From positions 1-56,083 of the forward strand of contig JAQGDQ010001196.1 in assembly GCA_030141605.1 (NCBI GenBank): a stretch of 56,083 nt of DNA. The letters run 5' to 3'. Position 1 is the first letter of the stretch, and each line of letters opens with the position of its first letter. Positions 14,401 to 56,083 of the stretch are shown one piece after another. The notes under the pieces were generated by a model. It was not told the origin of the DNA. It worked only from the letters and a program-made list of their open reading frames with translations, and did not search any database. The position numbers and the translations under genes were made by a program. The DNA is from Tubiluchus corallicola. Lineage: Eukaryota > Priapulida > Priapulimorpha > Priapulimorphida > Tubiluchidae.

Positions 14401-17400
14401 GCACACACATCCGAACAAGGCAAGGCACTTCTGCTGGTTCATTGGCTCAGCTTAGGAGCACATCCTTAAAAACCAGTCAGGCTCCATTCTTGCCACAGCT
14501 ACCTATTTTGGGTAGGACCTGTCTTTGCATGCGGAACTAAAGGATTGCAAATTGCATAAAAAACTAGATTGAAATGCGAAGCATCTGGCTACTCACATAA
14601 ACGCACGTATGTTTTGCTCGCATGTAAAATGTACAAAGTACAAACTTTAGTAATGCGCTATGTTTCGTATAATGCCCTTCTCGTCCGTTCTTTTATGTCA
14701 TTCAGCTAGCAAATGTGACGTCACAATAACAAATAAGCGTTGTGCAGAAAAGATACGAATGAATTGTACAAATGATAAGACCGTCACGGCGAAATAGGTT
14801 AGAGGTTCTCACTTTGCAAGCAAGTTTCCAAAATTATAAAAAATTGCAAGTTTTATCGTAGTATGTCTGTCTGTCCTTGGAGACAGAATTATTAACTATC
14901 CAGTTTTTACCTTTGGTGGGAATATTTGCATGTTTTCATCATTGCAGGACGGCTGTCTTTCAAGTGTAATGTTCCTCGCCATATCTGCGGCCTCTTGCCT
15001 GTGGAACCCTTTAGCAGAAAATTGTTCAACATCCTTTGCTTCAAGAACAATGTTAATAGATATCTTTTGTTACTAATAATTTAATTTTAAGAATTCTTGC
15101 TTTCGCGAACACGTGCAACTCGCTCGTGGAACGTTTGCGCTGTCGAAAATTATGTTCATTTGTGACGTCATCACTAGCTGTGTTCACCTGCCATCAATTA
15201 AGTTTTTTACCTGCTATTTAATTGTCAGAATTGCTTTTGCATTATAATAGGTGTTAAAATGTAATAGGTGTTAAAATGTATGTTTTTTTACCATATTTGA
15301 AAGTTATCACGTTTTCCTTTAAATTGCAAAGGTTAAACGAGGCATTTAGACAGTTACAGTGCAACATATGGCTTACTTTTTTTTATATTTGAATAAAGAA
15401 GGATATTATGGGCATTTGATGACAGTTAGTTCTTGAGTAATATGTTTCAGTTAAGACTGTAGATAACAAAAGATAGCAGATCTATTACTAGATTTAAAAA
15501 AATGCTAAAAAATCAAATTTTAAGTAAGTATCAGTGAGTAATAAAAATTTCTATCAGTATCCATCCTCACAGTAGTTAAAAAACAGTGGTGTTAGCTTAA
15601 TCAAGTTATTTTAAATTTACATACTATTAAAAAATAATAGTCTTTCTATCTTTTATATCATCCCATATATGAGCTTCATTCATTACATCATTCCATTTTA
15701 AGCACTAATGCTTTTTTTATCACGATTCACTTTAAATTTTCAGATTATCTCCATATTTTTTCTATCACTGTGTGGGACAATCTAACAAGCCCTGCTTTTT
15801 CATTGCCCGCAACACATTTACCTTCGTGTATAAGTGAACAGTGTTTGAGGCTTTTCCTGTGCAGTATTTCTTATTTGTATTATATCCATTGCAGGCCCTT
15901 TCACTAGATATTGTATATGAAACCATTGTAAATGTGTATGGTGAAATAACTGACTTATGACATGTTGCATCAAGAGGAAGAGAGGATTTTTCACCTATTC
16001 TTAGTTAAATATTGTATTTGTCCATCCAGTAAATTCTTCGTCATACAGTTCAATAACTAGGAATTTTACTAGCTCAATTAAATAGGCGAAAATTAAAGCA
16101 AAATCTTTTCACTGTTTTTTTCATTTGCCGCCTTTGAAGGTAGCTTATTTTCTGCTTCCAAAAAATACATAAAAATCTTACTTACTACATACCTGTAGTA
16201 CATAACTAGTAAGACTAATAAGCAAGCTAGCAAGTTTTTTTTTTCTTTTTTCTCCTCATCTCCTAAGTAATTGTTGCTCTTTCTCATACTTACTTTTTCG
16301 CACAAATTTTTCTATATTACACTTTTCTGATGCTTATTTTTTTCTTTCTATACTTTCACTTTTTAACTTTACTCACTAACCTTGGTCAAATTCCCCTGTT
16401 AATAAGACCCCATTTCAAACTACTACATATAATAATCCTAATTACTGAATAATTGTATTGTTCTGTTTAGATTTAGGTATCTAACTTTATTATTTTTTGT
16501 TTTCAGTTCTTTTTGGATAATTTGTATCATTTATACTGTTTTTATTATAATTTTTTTCTTATTTGTTTTTGTTTTTGTTATCTGCAGCATCACAAAATAC
16601 TAATCTATTTATAAGAAAGGGCAGGAGACTAGATGACCCTATTGTCCTTCCCTGCCCTGCTCCATGATTATAATTACTTAATATTTAAAAAACTTTTGAT
16701 GTTAAACTAATTGGAGAAAACAAATGTTCTATGTCTATGTCTATGTCTATGTCTATGTCTATGACCATGTCTATATCTATGTCAATGTCTATGTCTATGT
16801 GTATGACCATGTGTATGTCTATGTCAATGTGAATTGTTTTCAAACACTTTAGTTACTTTCTAAAGACTCAGAAACTTGTTTGACTAATGACAAAATACTC
16901 GTCAATATTTGTATTTTGATCTTATAAACTGTCATAGCAGGTTGAATCTGAATGTGAATGCTGCTTTGTTTTTTTAGGCTGTTGATTCAGATTCATGACG
17001 AGTTGTTACTGGAAGTTCCGGATGGTGGCGTCAGAGAGGTGGCAGGTAGAAACACATTTTTGTAATCAGAAAATTATGCGTCATTTGCACGTAATTTATT
17101 TCTTAATCTAAATTTGGATAATTGGACCGGCAGATTTCTGCCAAATCTATTTTTGTTTGTTTGTTGTATTTTTCGTTAAAGTTTCGGCGGTTCCTTTCCT
17201 TTAGCACACCACAAACAGTTTAAGTAATAACAGTAAAATAAACCCAACATGCTGAGTGACTTGTTCTTTCCTCTAGCACACCACAAACAGTTTAAGTAAT
17301 AACAGTAAAATAAATCCAACATAATGAGTGGCTTGTTCTTTCCTTTAGCACACCACAAACAGTTTAAGTAATAACAGTAAAATAAACCCAACATACTGAG

Positions 17401-19697
17401 TGACTTGTTCTTTCCTTTAGCACACCACAAACAGTTTAAGTGATAACAGTAAAATAAACCCAACATACTGAATGACTTGTTCTTTCCTTTAGCACACCAC
17501 AAACAGTTTAAGTAATAACAGTAAAATAAATCCAACATACTGAGTGACTTGTTCTTTCCTTTAGCACACCACAAACAGTTTAAGTAATAACAGTAAAATA
17601 AATCCAACATACTGAGTGGCCTGTTCTTTCCTTTAGCACACCACAAACAGTTTAAGTGATAACAGTAAAATAAACCCAACATACTGAGTGACTTGTTCTT
17701 TCCTTTAGCACACCACAAACAGTTTAAGTGATAACAGTAAAATAAACCCAACATACTGAGTGACTTGTTCTTTCCTTTAGCACACCACAAACAGTTTAAG
17801 TGATAACAGTAAAATAAACCCAACATACTGAGTGACTGTTCTTTCCTTTAGCACACCACAAACAGTTTAAGTGATAACAGTAAAATAAACCCAACATACT
17901 GAGTGACTTGTTCTTTCCTTTAGCACACCACAAACAGTTTAAGTAATAACAGTAAAATAAACCCAACATACTGAGTGACTTGTTCTTTCCTTTAGCACAC
18001 CACAAACAGTTTAAGTAATAACAGTAAAATAAATCCAACATACTGAGTGGCCTGTTCTTTCCTTTAGCACACCACAAACAGTTTAAGTGATAACAGTAAA
18101 ATAAACCCAACATACTGAATGACTTGTTCTTTCCTTTAGCACACCACAAACAGTTTAAGTAATAACAGTAAAATAAATCCAACATACTGAGTGACTTATT
18201 CTTTCCTTTAAAAGGAAATAAATTAATTGTCTGTAAGTTTTCTTATTTACAATCGCGTAAAAATTTTAATGCTATAAAAACTTCATTATCCTACCCTTTT
18301 ACCTGCTAGCCATTTAATACGCCTTGGGTTTTGCTAAGTATTGTTCTAGCATTTACCACACGATGCACATAAAAAAATTATATATAAGTAATTGCCTGCT
18401 GTCAATGCTTTGGCTTGCAAATCGCATTATGTTATTAGCATTTATAAAGCTTAAAAAGTCGCAGTAGATTATGTCAAAATGTCTACACGATTCAGAGTGT
18501 AAGCCGAAACAAAATAGAGGTTACAGACTGGAATGGCTTTGATATTTAATGCACCTCGCCTTACCGCCAACCCCTCTATAGCGCCAGATTTAGTGGTGTC
18601 CCAAACCTGACGTTATAACGAGGTTTGACTGTACCACTACTTACGATTAAAGTGATAAGCGATCTCAACTAACGTGTTAATAATAATAATAATAATCTTT
18701 ATTTTCGTAAAAAGATGAATTATTATTTTTAAACAGAAAACAGTTGTCGTCTTTGTAGGACTACTGTTTAACCAAAAATGTGCATGCGCTGTTGAGTTGA
18801 GCAAGTTGGTCATTTTCTAAACTGTTTGCCGTTTCCTTCTTATATGACACTTGGGTCTCATGCAGAGTTCGAACGTAGACATCAGGGGTGTGCAAATTAT
18901 CTGACTAGCCGGGCCACATTAAACTTTCCCGCAATTCCTGCGGGCCACAGGCAGTTTGATCAAGGAGCCAAGTACAGAAAGGCCTAATAACGATTTTTTT
19001 TGCATCCGACCCGCGTACATCATTACTACTACACTCAAGAAACTATTTTAGAAGTTATTAAAATTTATATTACAAACCATATATTTCTACTTTCAGGACA
19101 GATAGTGGTAATTTCATTACAATGCATATTAGTAATGTGTATCACACAGTCTGTGTAGTACAGTGACATTAAGCTACAACCGTCTTGTAAGGGTTAATGG
19201 CATCCGATCTAGTAGAAAAAACTACACGCACTATCTTTGGGATCGTGGCACGGACTTCAGCTAGACACACTCAATTAATCGCCTTTGCCGCACTTTCATT
19301 AGGTTGACAAATCTCTTCGCGGGCCGCACAAATTCTCTCGGCGGGCTGCAAGTGGCCTGCGGGCCGCAATTTGCACACGCCTATAGTTTAAAATAATGTT
19401 TGCATAGAGGCAAAAATTTTGCTAATCTGATATATACATTGCTTAGATAACTTGTAATTAAATTGGAGAGAACACACATTTAAGAATCAACTTGCTAATT
19501 CAGAATTCATATATCCTTGGCCACATTAATTAAATCATAGTTTTTTCATTTTTTGTGCATAGCTGTAAATACGTTTGATTTTATTCGTCGTTACTTTCCA
19601 TTACTGCACAGTAGTTTAGATTGCACTGACGCATTTGCCTTTAGCAGTGTAAGTTTTTATTAGTGATTATCAATGTATTTTAATGCAAAATAAAGAT

Positions 19698-19733
<36 letters not shown>

Positions 19734-19875
19734 GCTTTTGTCATTTTCAGATTTACTTTCGAGTACAATGCAAGACGTCGATGCTCTTTGTGGGGCAGCA
19801 GTGAGACTGAGAGTGCCGCTTCCGGTCACCGTCAGCGTAGGGAAAACTTGGGGAAGCGTCAAAAACTTAATTTGA
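11332..19875 (+). CDS. POLN: DNA polymerase nu-like (family A), C-terminal six exons
   Basis: Joined exons 11332-11486, 11631-11690, 12593-12703, 14072-14150, 16978-17045 and 19751-19875 give one frame of about 199 codons ending in TGA at 19873-19875. All visible introns are GT..AG with matching phases. The product carries the family A motif B helix (DRERTKRIVYSVMYGVG), then ALAERQAVNFVVQGSAADICK, then motif C (QIHDELLLEV), then the C-terminal VTVSVGKTWGSV. These match POLN (TKKVVYAVVYGAG, QAVNFVVQGSAADLCK, QIHDELLFEV) better than POLQ as I recall them. Family role: nuclear template-directed DNA synthesis in translesion or crosslink repair. Where the family usually has GRRR, this protein reads FNRKRW. 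The N-terminal part, including motif A, was not found and is probably upstream of the window. No in-frame break is seen. Confidence 0.93.
11631..11690 (+). CDS. POLN: POLN exon (fingers, 60 bp)
   Basis: Acceptor ATTTTTTCAG, donor GTAAGG. It encodes CFKGVNSFKQKCISECRTK, aligning with the human POLN segment that follows the O-helix. Both phases fit the neighbouring exons. It is too short to be found by ORF length. Confidence 0.88.
11691..12592 (+). other. POLN intron: dispersed repeat, no exon seen
   Basis: 11841-11996 is a repeat shared with 2442-2605 in the foldback centre (landmark AAATGAGGACTA). 11728-11800 has an end resembling the CCGTATWTACTC TIR family. A short GTGC/GTGA-rich tract lies at 12485-12525. 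Nothing else recognised. Confidence 0.6.
12593..12703 (+). CDS. POLN: POLN exon (AERQAVNFVVQG)
   Basis: Acceptor TATTGTCAG, donor GTGCGA. It encodes GCVSTIFNRKRWLKD and then RALAERQAVNFVVQ, with the last Gly split across the intron. NRKR stands where family A enzymes usually have GRRR. Confidence 0.93.
12704..14071 (+). other. POLN intron containing a pogo-like MITE
   Basis: Holds the 13189-13621 element. A second partial end (GTCCCTTATATACGAGGTTGACT) lies at about 13787-13815. No coding exon seen in the rest. Confidence 0.6.
13189..13621. mobile_element. pogo/Tigger-like MITE, TA target duplication
   Basis: 433 bp starting CAGCCAACCTCGGCTATAAG and ending CTTATATCCGAGGTTGACTG, flanked on both sides by TA. 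The TIR consensus CAGTCAACCTCG and TA duplication are typical of the pogo branch of Tc1/mariner. An AGTACAGAAA minisatellite is inside (13470-13515). No transposase frame. Confidence 0.85.
14072..14150 (+). CDS. POLN: POLN exon (GSAADICK)
   Basis: Acceptor TATTTCACAG, donor GTATAT. It encodes (G)SAADICKAAMIHVQKTLCD and ends in a split Arg codon. The SAAD-x-x-K core is a conserved palm element of family A polymerases. Confidence 0.93.
14151..16977 (+). other. POLN intron with dispersed repeats
   Basis: 14247-14310 weakly resembles a tRNA A-box region (GGTCGAGTGGTCAC). About 14690-15260 is a repeat with TGACGTCA palindromes, related to 38450-38800 and 48340-48740. 16393-16835 is a retroposon end with hairpin and TATGTC tail. 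No exon was recognised. Confidence 0.55.
16393..16835 (+). mobile_element. Retroposon 3' end with hairpin and (CTATGT)n tail
   Basis: Contains a hairpin with arms GGGCAGG and CCCTGCCC at 16620-16662, then an AT-rich stretch, then a CTATGT-type hexamer tail (16727-16830). An inverted copy is at 25499-25866 in ZIP13 intron 1, including the same tail start. The layout suits a non-LTR retrotransposon or SINE 3' end; no RT coding is present. Confidence 0.75.
16978..17045 (+). CDS. POLN: POLN exon (motif C, QIHDE)
   Basis: Acceptor TTTTTTTAG, donor GTAGAA. It encodes (R)LLIQIHDELLLEVPDGGVRE. The HDE Asp and Glu are the motif C metal-binding/catalytic residues of family A polymerases. Confidence 0.94.
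17191..18211. repeat. 72-bp minisatellite, about 14 copies
   Basis: The unit contains TTCTTTCCTTTAGCACACCA, CAAACAGTTTAAGTAATAAC and AACCCAACATACTGAGTGAC. Because 72 is a multiple of three, the minus strand stays open as a repeating 24-residue pattern (FYCYHLNCLWCAKGK). One unit near 17837 lacks a base, which breaks that frame. I treat it as non-coding. Confidence 0.97.
18893..19383. mobile_element. hAT-type MITE, copy 1
   Basis: Starts CAGGGGTGTGCAAATTATCT and ends AATTTGCACACGCCTA, imperfect hAT-like TIRs. It is a close relative of 46857-47342. The flanks (GTAGACAT / TAGTTTAA) show no target duplication, so the edge may have changed after insertion. Confidence 0.8.
19751..19875 (+). CDS. 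POLN: POLN terminal exon with stop
   Basis: Acceptor TCATTTTCAG after a TA microsatellite. It encodes DLLSSTMQDVDALCGAAVRL, then RVPLPVTVSVGKTWGSVKNL and I, then TGA at 19873-19875. It matches the C-terminal end of the polymerase domain; human POLN continues further, so this protein ends sooner after the domain. Confidence 0.9.
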
Positions 19876-19912
19876 CAATTTTTTTCATACTTCATTTGTC
19901 AAATTTTTCGCA

Positions 19913-20395
19913 TACATGTATAAATTTTACACATCTATGCACTCGATTTTTTGCACTTTATTATTGTTCACTATTAAGTACTGTTATAATTTTTAAGTAT
20001 TTTAATTTAATTTATGTTGACATACATGTACAGTCTAGCCTCGTTATCTCGCCCCTCGTTATGCCGCCAAACTCGTCTCTCGCCATAGAAAGTACCAGGA
20101 CGGATTTCCTCCTTTGATATTTACCTCATTAAGTCGCCACCCTTGCTTCTCGCCCTCGCCATGTCATGCTAGGATGAGTGCTTATGTAAACTATATTCGT
20201 TATGTCGCCAAACAGACAAACTCAGAGGTGAATCTCGCCAAAAATTTGCCCTAGACGGACAGTGGTGAGATAACGAGGCTAGACTGTACATGTATTAATT
20301 TTACACATCTATGCATTTGATTTTTTGTACTTTATTATTGTTCACTATTAAGTACTGTTATAATTTTTAAGTATTTTTTATTTAATTTATGTTGT
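19913..20395 (+). repeat. 110-bp direct repeat flanking a MITE
   Basis: 19913-20022 and about 20285-20395 are near-identical (both TTTTACACATCTATGCA ... TTCACTATTAAGTACTGTTA). The MITE 20031-20286 sits at their junction. Confidence 0.9.
20031..20286. mobile_element. pogo/Tigger-like MITE, 256 bp
   Basis: Starts CAGTCTAGCCTCGTTATCTC and ends with its near-perfect inverse (GAGATAACGAGGCTAGACTG), flanked by TA on both sides; the symmetry extends into TACATGTA outside. No coding capacity. Confidence 0.9.
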
Positions 20396-20974
20396 ACCAT
20401 TATTTATAAGTTTTGTTTTGAATATATATTTTCGAATTTTATTTGCCAAATAGTTTGAAAAGCTATATAATCATACCTTTTTTAGTTTATCGCTTTTAAA
20501 TTTGTTTTTATATACATACCTGCAGGTTTATCTAGATTCTCTAGAAAATCTCACAGTTACATTTGTGGGATGCAGTGTAAAGTCACTTTGTACCAAAGAT
20601 TTATGATTTATCTTTTTTACAAATTTTATATGTGATAACTTCGTTGTATAAAATGTAACTTCTTTCATCAACAAACTTTTATATTTTGTATTCTTTTGTA
20701 ACTACTAGAAATTGTCACTGGTAGAAGTTTATATTTAATAGTATTTATTGTAGATTTCTTTTGTATAAAATTACATATGCAAAGACCGTGTTTTAATTAT
20801 TTATTATAATGTAATTTTTCTGGTGTAATTGTTATAATAAATTCAACCTTGGTAATAAATTGCAAACGTTTTGTGGCAAAATTTTAAAATGTTTTGGCTG
20901 TTCACTTGCTATTTTTCGAAATAAATATATACAAAAGCATGGCAGAAACAAATCATTGCTAATCCTTTACACCA

Positions 20975-21215
20975 GGTGGCGTAGGTCAATGGGAGCATGT
21001 TTGCTTCTGGAGGTCTAAGGTTCAAGTACCGACAGAGTCGCACCGAAGACTTAAAAACGGTGCCCCTGGCTCTTCGGCCAAGCATGTGGGTTTGTCAAAG
21101 TAACAGGCGGGTAATAATAATCTGGACCAATAATAATTTGAAAGAAGTATTGAGTCACTTAAGGTGTTATCATTGGACTATGTCCTAAACGAAATTATTA
21201 TTATTATTATTAATC
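20975..21215 (+). mobile_element. tRNA-derived SINE with (ATT)n tail
   Basis: The head has an A-box-like GGCGTAGGTCAATGGG and a B-box-like AGGTTCAAGTACC, then ACCGAAGACTTAAAAACGGT, a body and an (ATT)n tail. The 47530-47915 element shares the layout and the ACC(G/A)AAGACTT segment, so they are one family. Confidence 0.75.
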
Positions 21216-22099
21216 CTATGTGGGCAGTTAATTAATTGTCCATTAGCAGAGACTTTTGTTGAGTAAGGCTTTAATGACATATTTCAGTTTTCTGTTTTTC
21301 ATATGTGTTGGAAAGCAAACGACATCATGTTATATACTGCTGTGCTTCCTGTATTGTGAGCAGGTGGTACTGCATATTTTGTTTAATAATATTTCAAACT
21401 GTTTGCTGGCTATTTTGTCAATTGCTGTATTGCCATTGGCCTAACCGAAACTGGTATATCATTAAGCTGCCCTAACTGCACTGTCATGCATGAGTACTGT
21501 GACTGTTATACTAGAAATGTACAGCTTGTTTTGTGAATTGATTTTTACGAGCACTGGATATTATTGTTACACTTTAACAGCCTACATTCACTAAAAAGCT
21601 TACACACCCACACACAATTTTATAACTGTAAATTATATTGTCACATTAAGTCAATTTTATGGATAAAGTTTGTCTACATTAAATCAGAGAATGTAGTATC
21701 TACTATGTGCGTGTACATTAAATCAGAGAATATAGTATCTACTATGCGTGTGTGGAAAAAGAAAAATTTTGATTATGTTAATTTTGTTGCATTTTTTTGG
21801 TTTCAATATTACCTGCAGATGCTGAATTATAATAAGAGTCAACACATACACGCACGCACACACCCACCTACACGCACGCACGTGCACACACAATAATATT
21901 GGAGGTAGAATGTACATGCTCCAACATCACTTTTACAGTCGTTAATATTGTCACGGTTTGGTACTGACAGTATTACTGTATGTGTGTGAATGCCCCTTTA
22001 AGAATTGTTATGATTCTGCTATTTCGCAAAAAACTGTAAAACTAAAAAACTGTCATTAATGATAATAAAAAAACTGCTCAAAATAATAATGCTGATTTT

Positions 22100-22263
22100 T
22101 CAAGTGGTGGCGCCTGGAAACGGTTTTTAGTTCGTCACGCCTGGTGACTGCTTCTCAAAACAAAAGCGAGCGAATGGCGAAATGGGTTAAGTGCTGCGGT
22201 TCAGTTAAGTTTGTCACAGTGTTCTACGGGGAAGTGTGAAGAGATGAGAAAGCGACCGAGTAC
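22100..22263 (+). promoter_or_regulatory. Probable ZIP13 promoter / 5' UTR
   Basis: A CpG-richer stretch just upstream of the start codon (GGCGCC, TCGTCACGCC, GCGAGCGAATGGCG). No TATA box or initiator can be fixed. An in-frame TGA at 22237-22239 bounds the coding sequence. Confidence 0.4.

Positions 22264-22267
<4 letters not shown>
22244..22267 (+). promoter_or_regulatory. uORF overlapping the ZIP13 start codon
   Basis: ATG at 22244 opens a seven-codon frame (MRKRPST) ending TGA at 22265-22267. This stop overlaps the ZIP13 ATG (22264-22266) as ATGA and the second in-frame ATG (22267-22269) as TGATG. If transcribed, it could throttle translation or allow reinitiation at the main start. Confidence 0.5.
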
Positions 22268-55543
<33,276 letters not shown>

Positions 55544-55747
55544 GTAAATAACGATAATAACTACTGTAAGTATAGTGCTTGTAATCTCGAACCCACAGCG
55601 TGTATCAGTTGTGGTGTTGTGTCAAAAAATTGTAGGTTCACAATAAAGCATTCAAGGCTACCTTCTGAAGAAAATACAAGAACATGTGTAAGATGTGGCA
55701 TTGACTGTATCAACCAAATGACCCACATTGTCCATAAGTTATATTAA
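55544..55747 (+). other. Cys-rich open frame in frame with ZIP13 exon 6
   Basis: Reading through the GTAAAT donor, the ZIP13 frame stays open for 67 more codons to TAA at 55745-55747. It has eight cysteines in C-x4-C-x6-C-x2-C-x6-C-x17-C-x2-C-x3-C, including CISCG and CVRCG. It has no ATG of its own at the start. It could be an alternative C-terminus by intron retention, an intruding transposon fragment with zinc-ribbon-like cysteines, or chance. The remaining 55748-56083 shows nothing recognisable. Confidence 0.45.
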
Positions 55748-56083
55748 AACATTCTAACTCTTGGTGTGCGCCTCAGAAAGTCACAGTGTCTCTTTAACAA
55801 TTCAACTTATACGAGTACCTGACAACTCTTTTGGGGCGGATGATTGTAAAAACTAAGATGTGAGTAAGTTCAACTGAATATAACATCATCACGTTTCTGT
55901 CATCATGAGAAAAAGGGACTCCCTAATATGGTGTGAAAAGAAGTCAGTGATTATTTAATTCAAATTCTCTCACAGTTATGCAGGTCCTGAACCTGTACTT
56001 TTTTCACTACAAACAGATAACCAAGAGAAACTACACCTATAATGAACTATTGCACAGCAACTTCTCACCAAAATACGATCAAT

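Larger units (their letters stand above)
17046..19750 (+). other. Last POLN intron: minisatellite and hAT MITE
   Basis: Holds the 72-bp minisatellite (17191-18211), one end of a pogo-like element (18595-18636, ending AACGAGGTTTGACTGTA), an (AAT)n tract at 18679-18694, a hAT MITE (18893-19383) and (TA)n at 19701-19730. No exon recognised. Confidence 0.65.
19876..22263. other. Intergenic region: POLN 3' UTR to ZIP13 5' region
   Basis: Candidate POLN poly(A) signals AATAAA are at 20836, 20854 and 20920. The region contains a 110-bp direct repeat split by a MITE (19913-20395), a tRNA-type SINE (20975-21215) and CA-rich runs (21599-21618, 21840-21893). 22100-22263 is visibly richer in G, C and CpG than its surroundings and is the likely ZIP13 promoter/5' UTR. 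No clear TATA box. Confidence 0.5.

Noticed and set aside
17176-18185. Long minus-strand open frames with a 24-residue repeat
   Set aside because: They are the antisense of a 72-bp minisatellite in a POLN intron and are broken by a single-unit deletion; no start context or domain.
21256-21444. Hydrophobic 62-residue plus-strand frame
   Set aside because: AT-rich intergenic DNA commonly gives such frames; no family features or exon context.

Overview
The window is eukaryotic, AT-rich, intron-rich animal DNA, most likely from an invertebrate metazoan. The evidence is two interrupted genes with canonical GT..AG introns, animal-type gene families, and a dense mix of DNA-transposon MITEs (pogo/Tigger-like, hAT, piggyBac-like), LINE fragments, SINEs and micro/minisatellites. 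I cannot name the species. Nearly all long open frames are repeat artefacts; the real coding sequence is in short exons.

Layout. (1) 1-7500: a foldback structure. Two roughly 2-kb arms (1-2050 and 4301-6350) are near-identical inverted copies around a 1.7-kb centre bordered by TTAC/GTAA arrays, followed by a tandem array of 151-162-bp units. (2) 7500-11330: no gene seen; repeats only. (3) 11332-19875, plus strand: the last six recognisable exons of a family A DNA polymerase of the POLN (Pol nu) type, from the O-helix (motif B) through the QIHDE motif C to the stop codon. Upstream exons lie outside the window or were not recognised. (4) 19876-22263: intergenic, with the probable POLN 3' UTR, a small MITE, a tRNA-type SINE and the probable promoter/5' UTR of the next gene. 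(5) 22264 to beyond the window end, plus strand: a zinc transporter of the LIV-1 subfamily, SLC39A13/ZIP13 type. Six exons (321 codons) are present, from signal peptide to the HEIPHEIGD signature; the 3' exons are beyond 56083. Its 0.5-11-kb introns hold most of the transposons.

The two genes are tandem on the same strand. POLN is a nuclear translesion/repair-type polymerase and ZIP13 is an intracellular (Golgi/vesicle) zinc exporter to cytosol, so I see no functional link between them.

Most interesting points: the large foldback element; a family of retroposon 3' ends sharing a GGGTGG/CCACCC hairpin but carrying different microsatellite tails; a cysteine-rich open frame running in frame through the ZIP13 exon 6 splice donor; a broken tandem copy of ZIP13 exon 4 cut by a hAT element with an 8-bp target duplication; a uORF whose stop overlaps the ZIP13 start codon; and repeats containing a piece of 5S rRNA.
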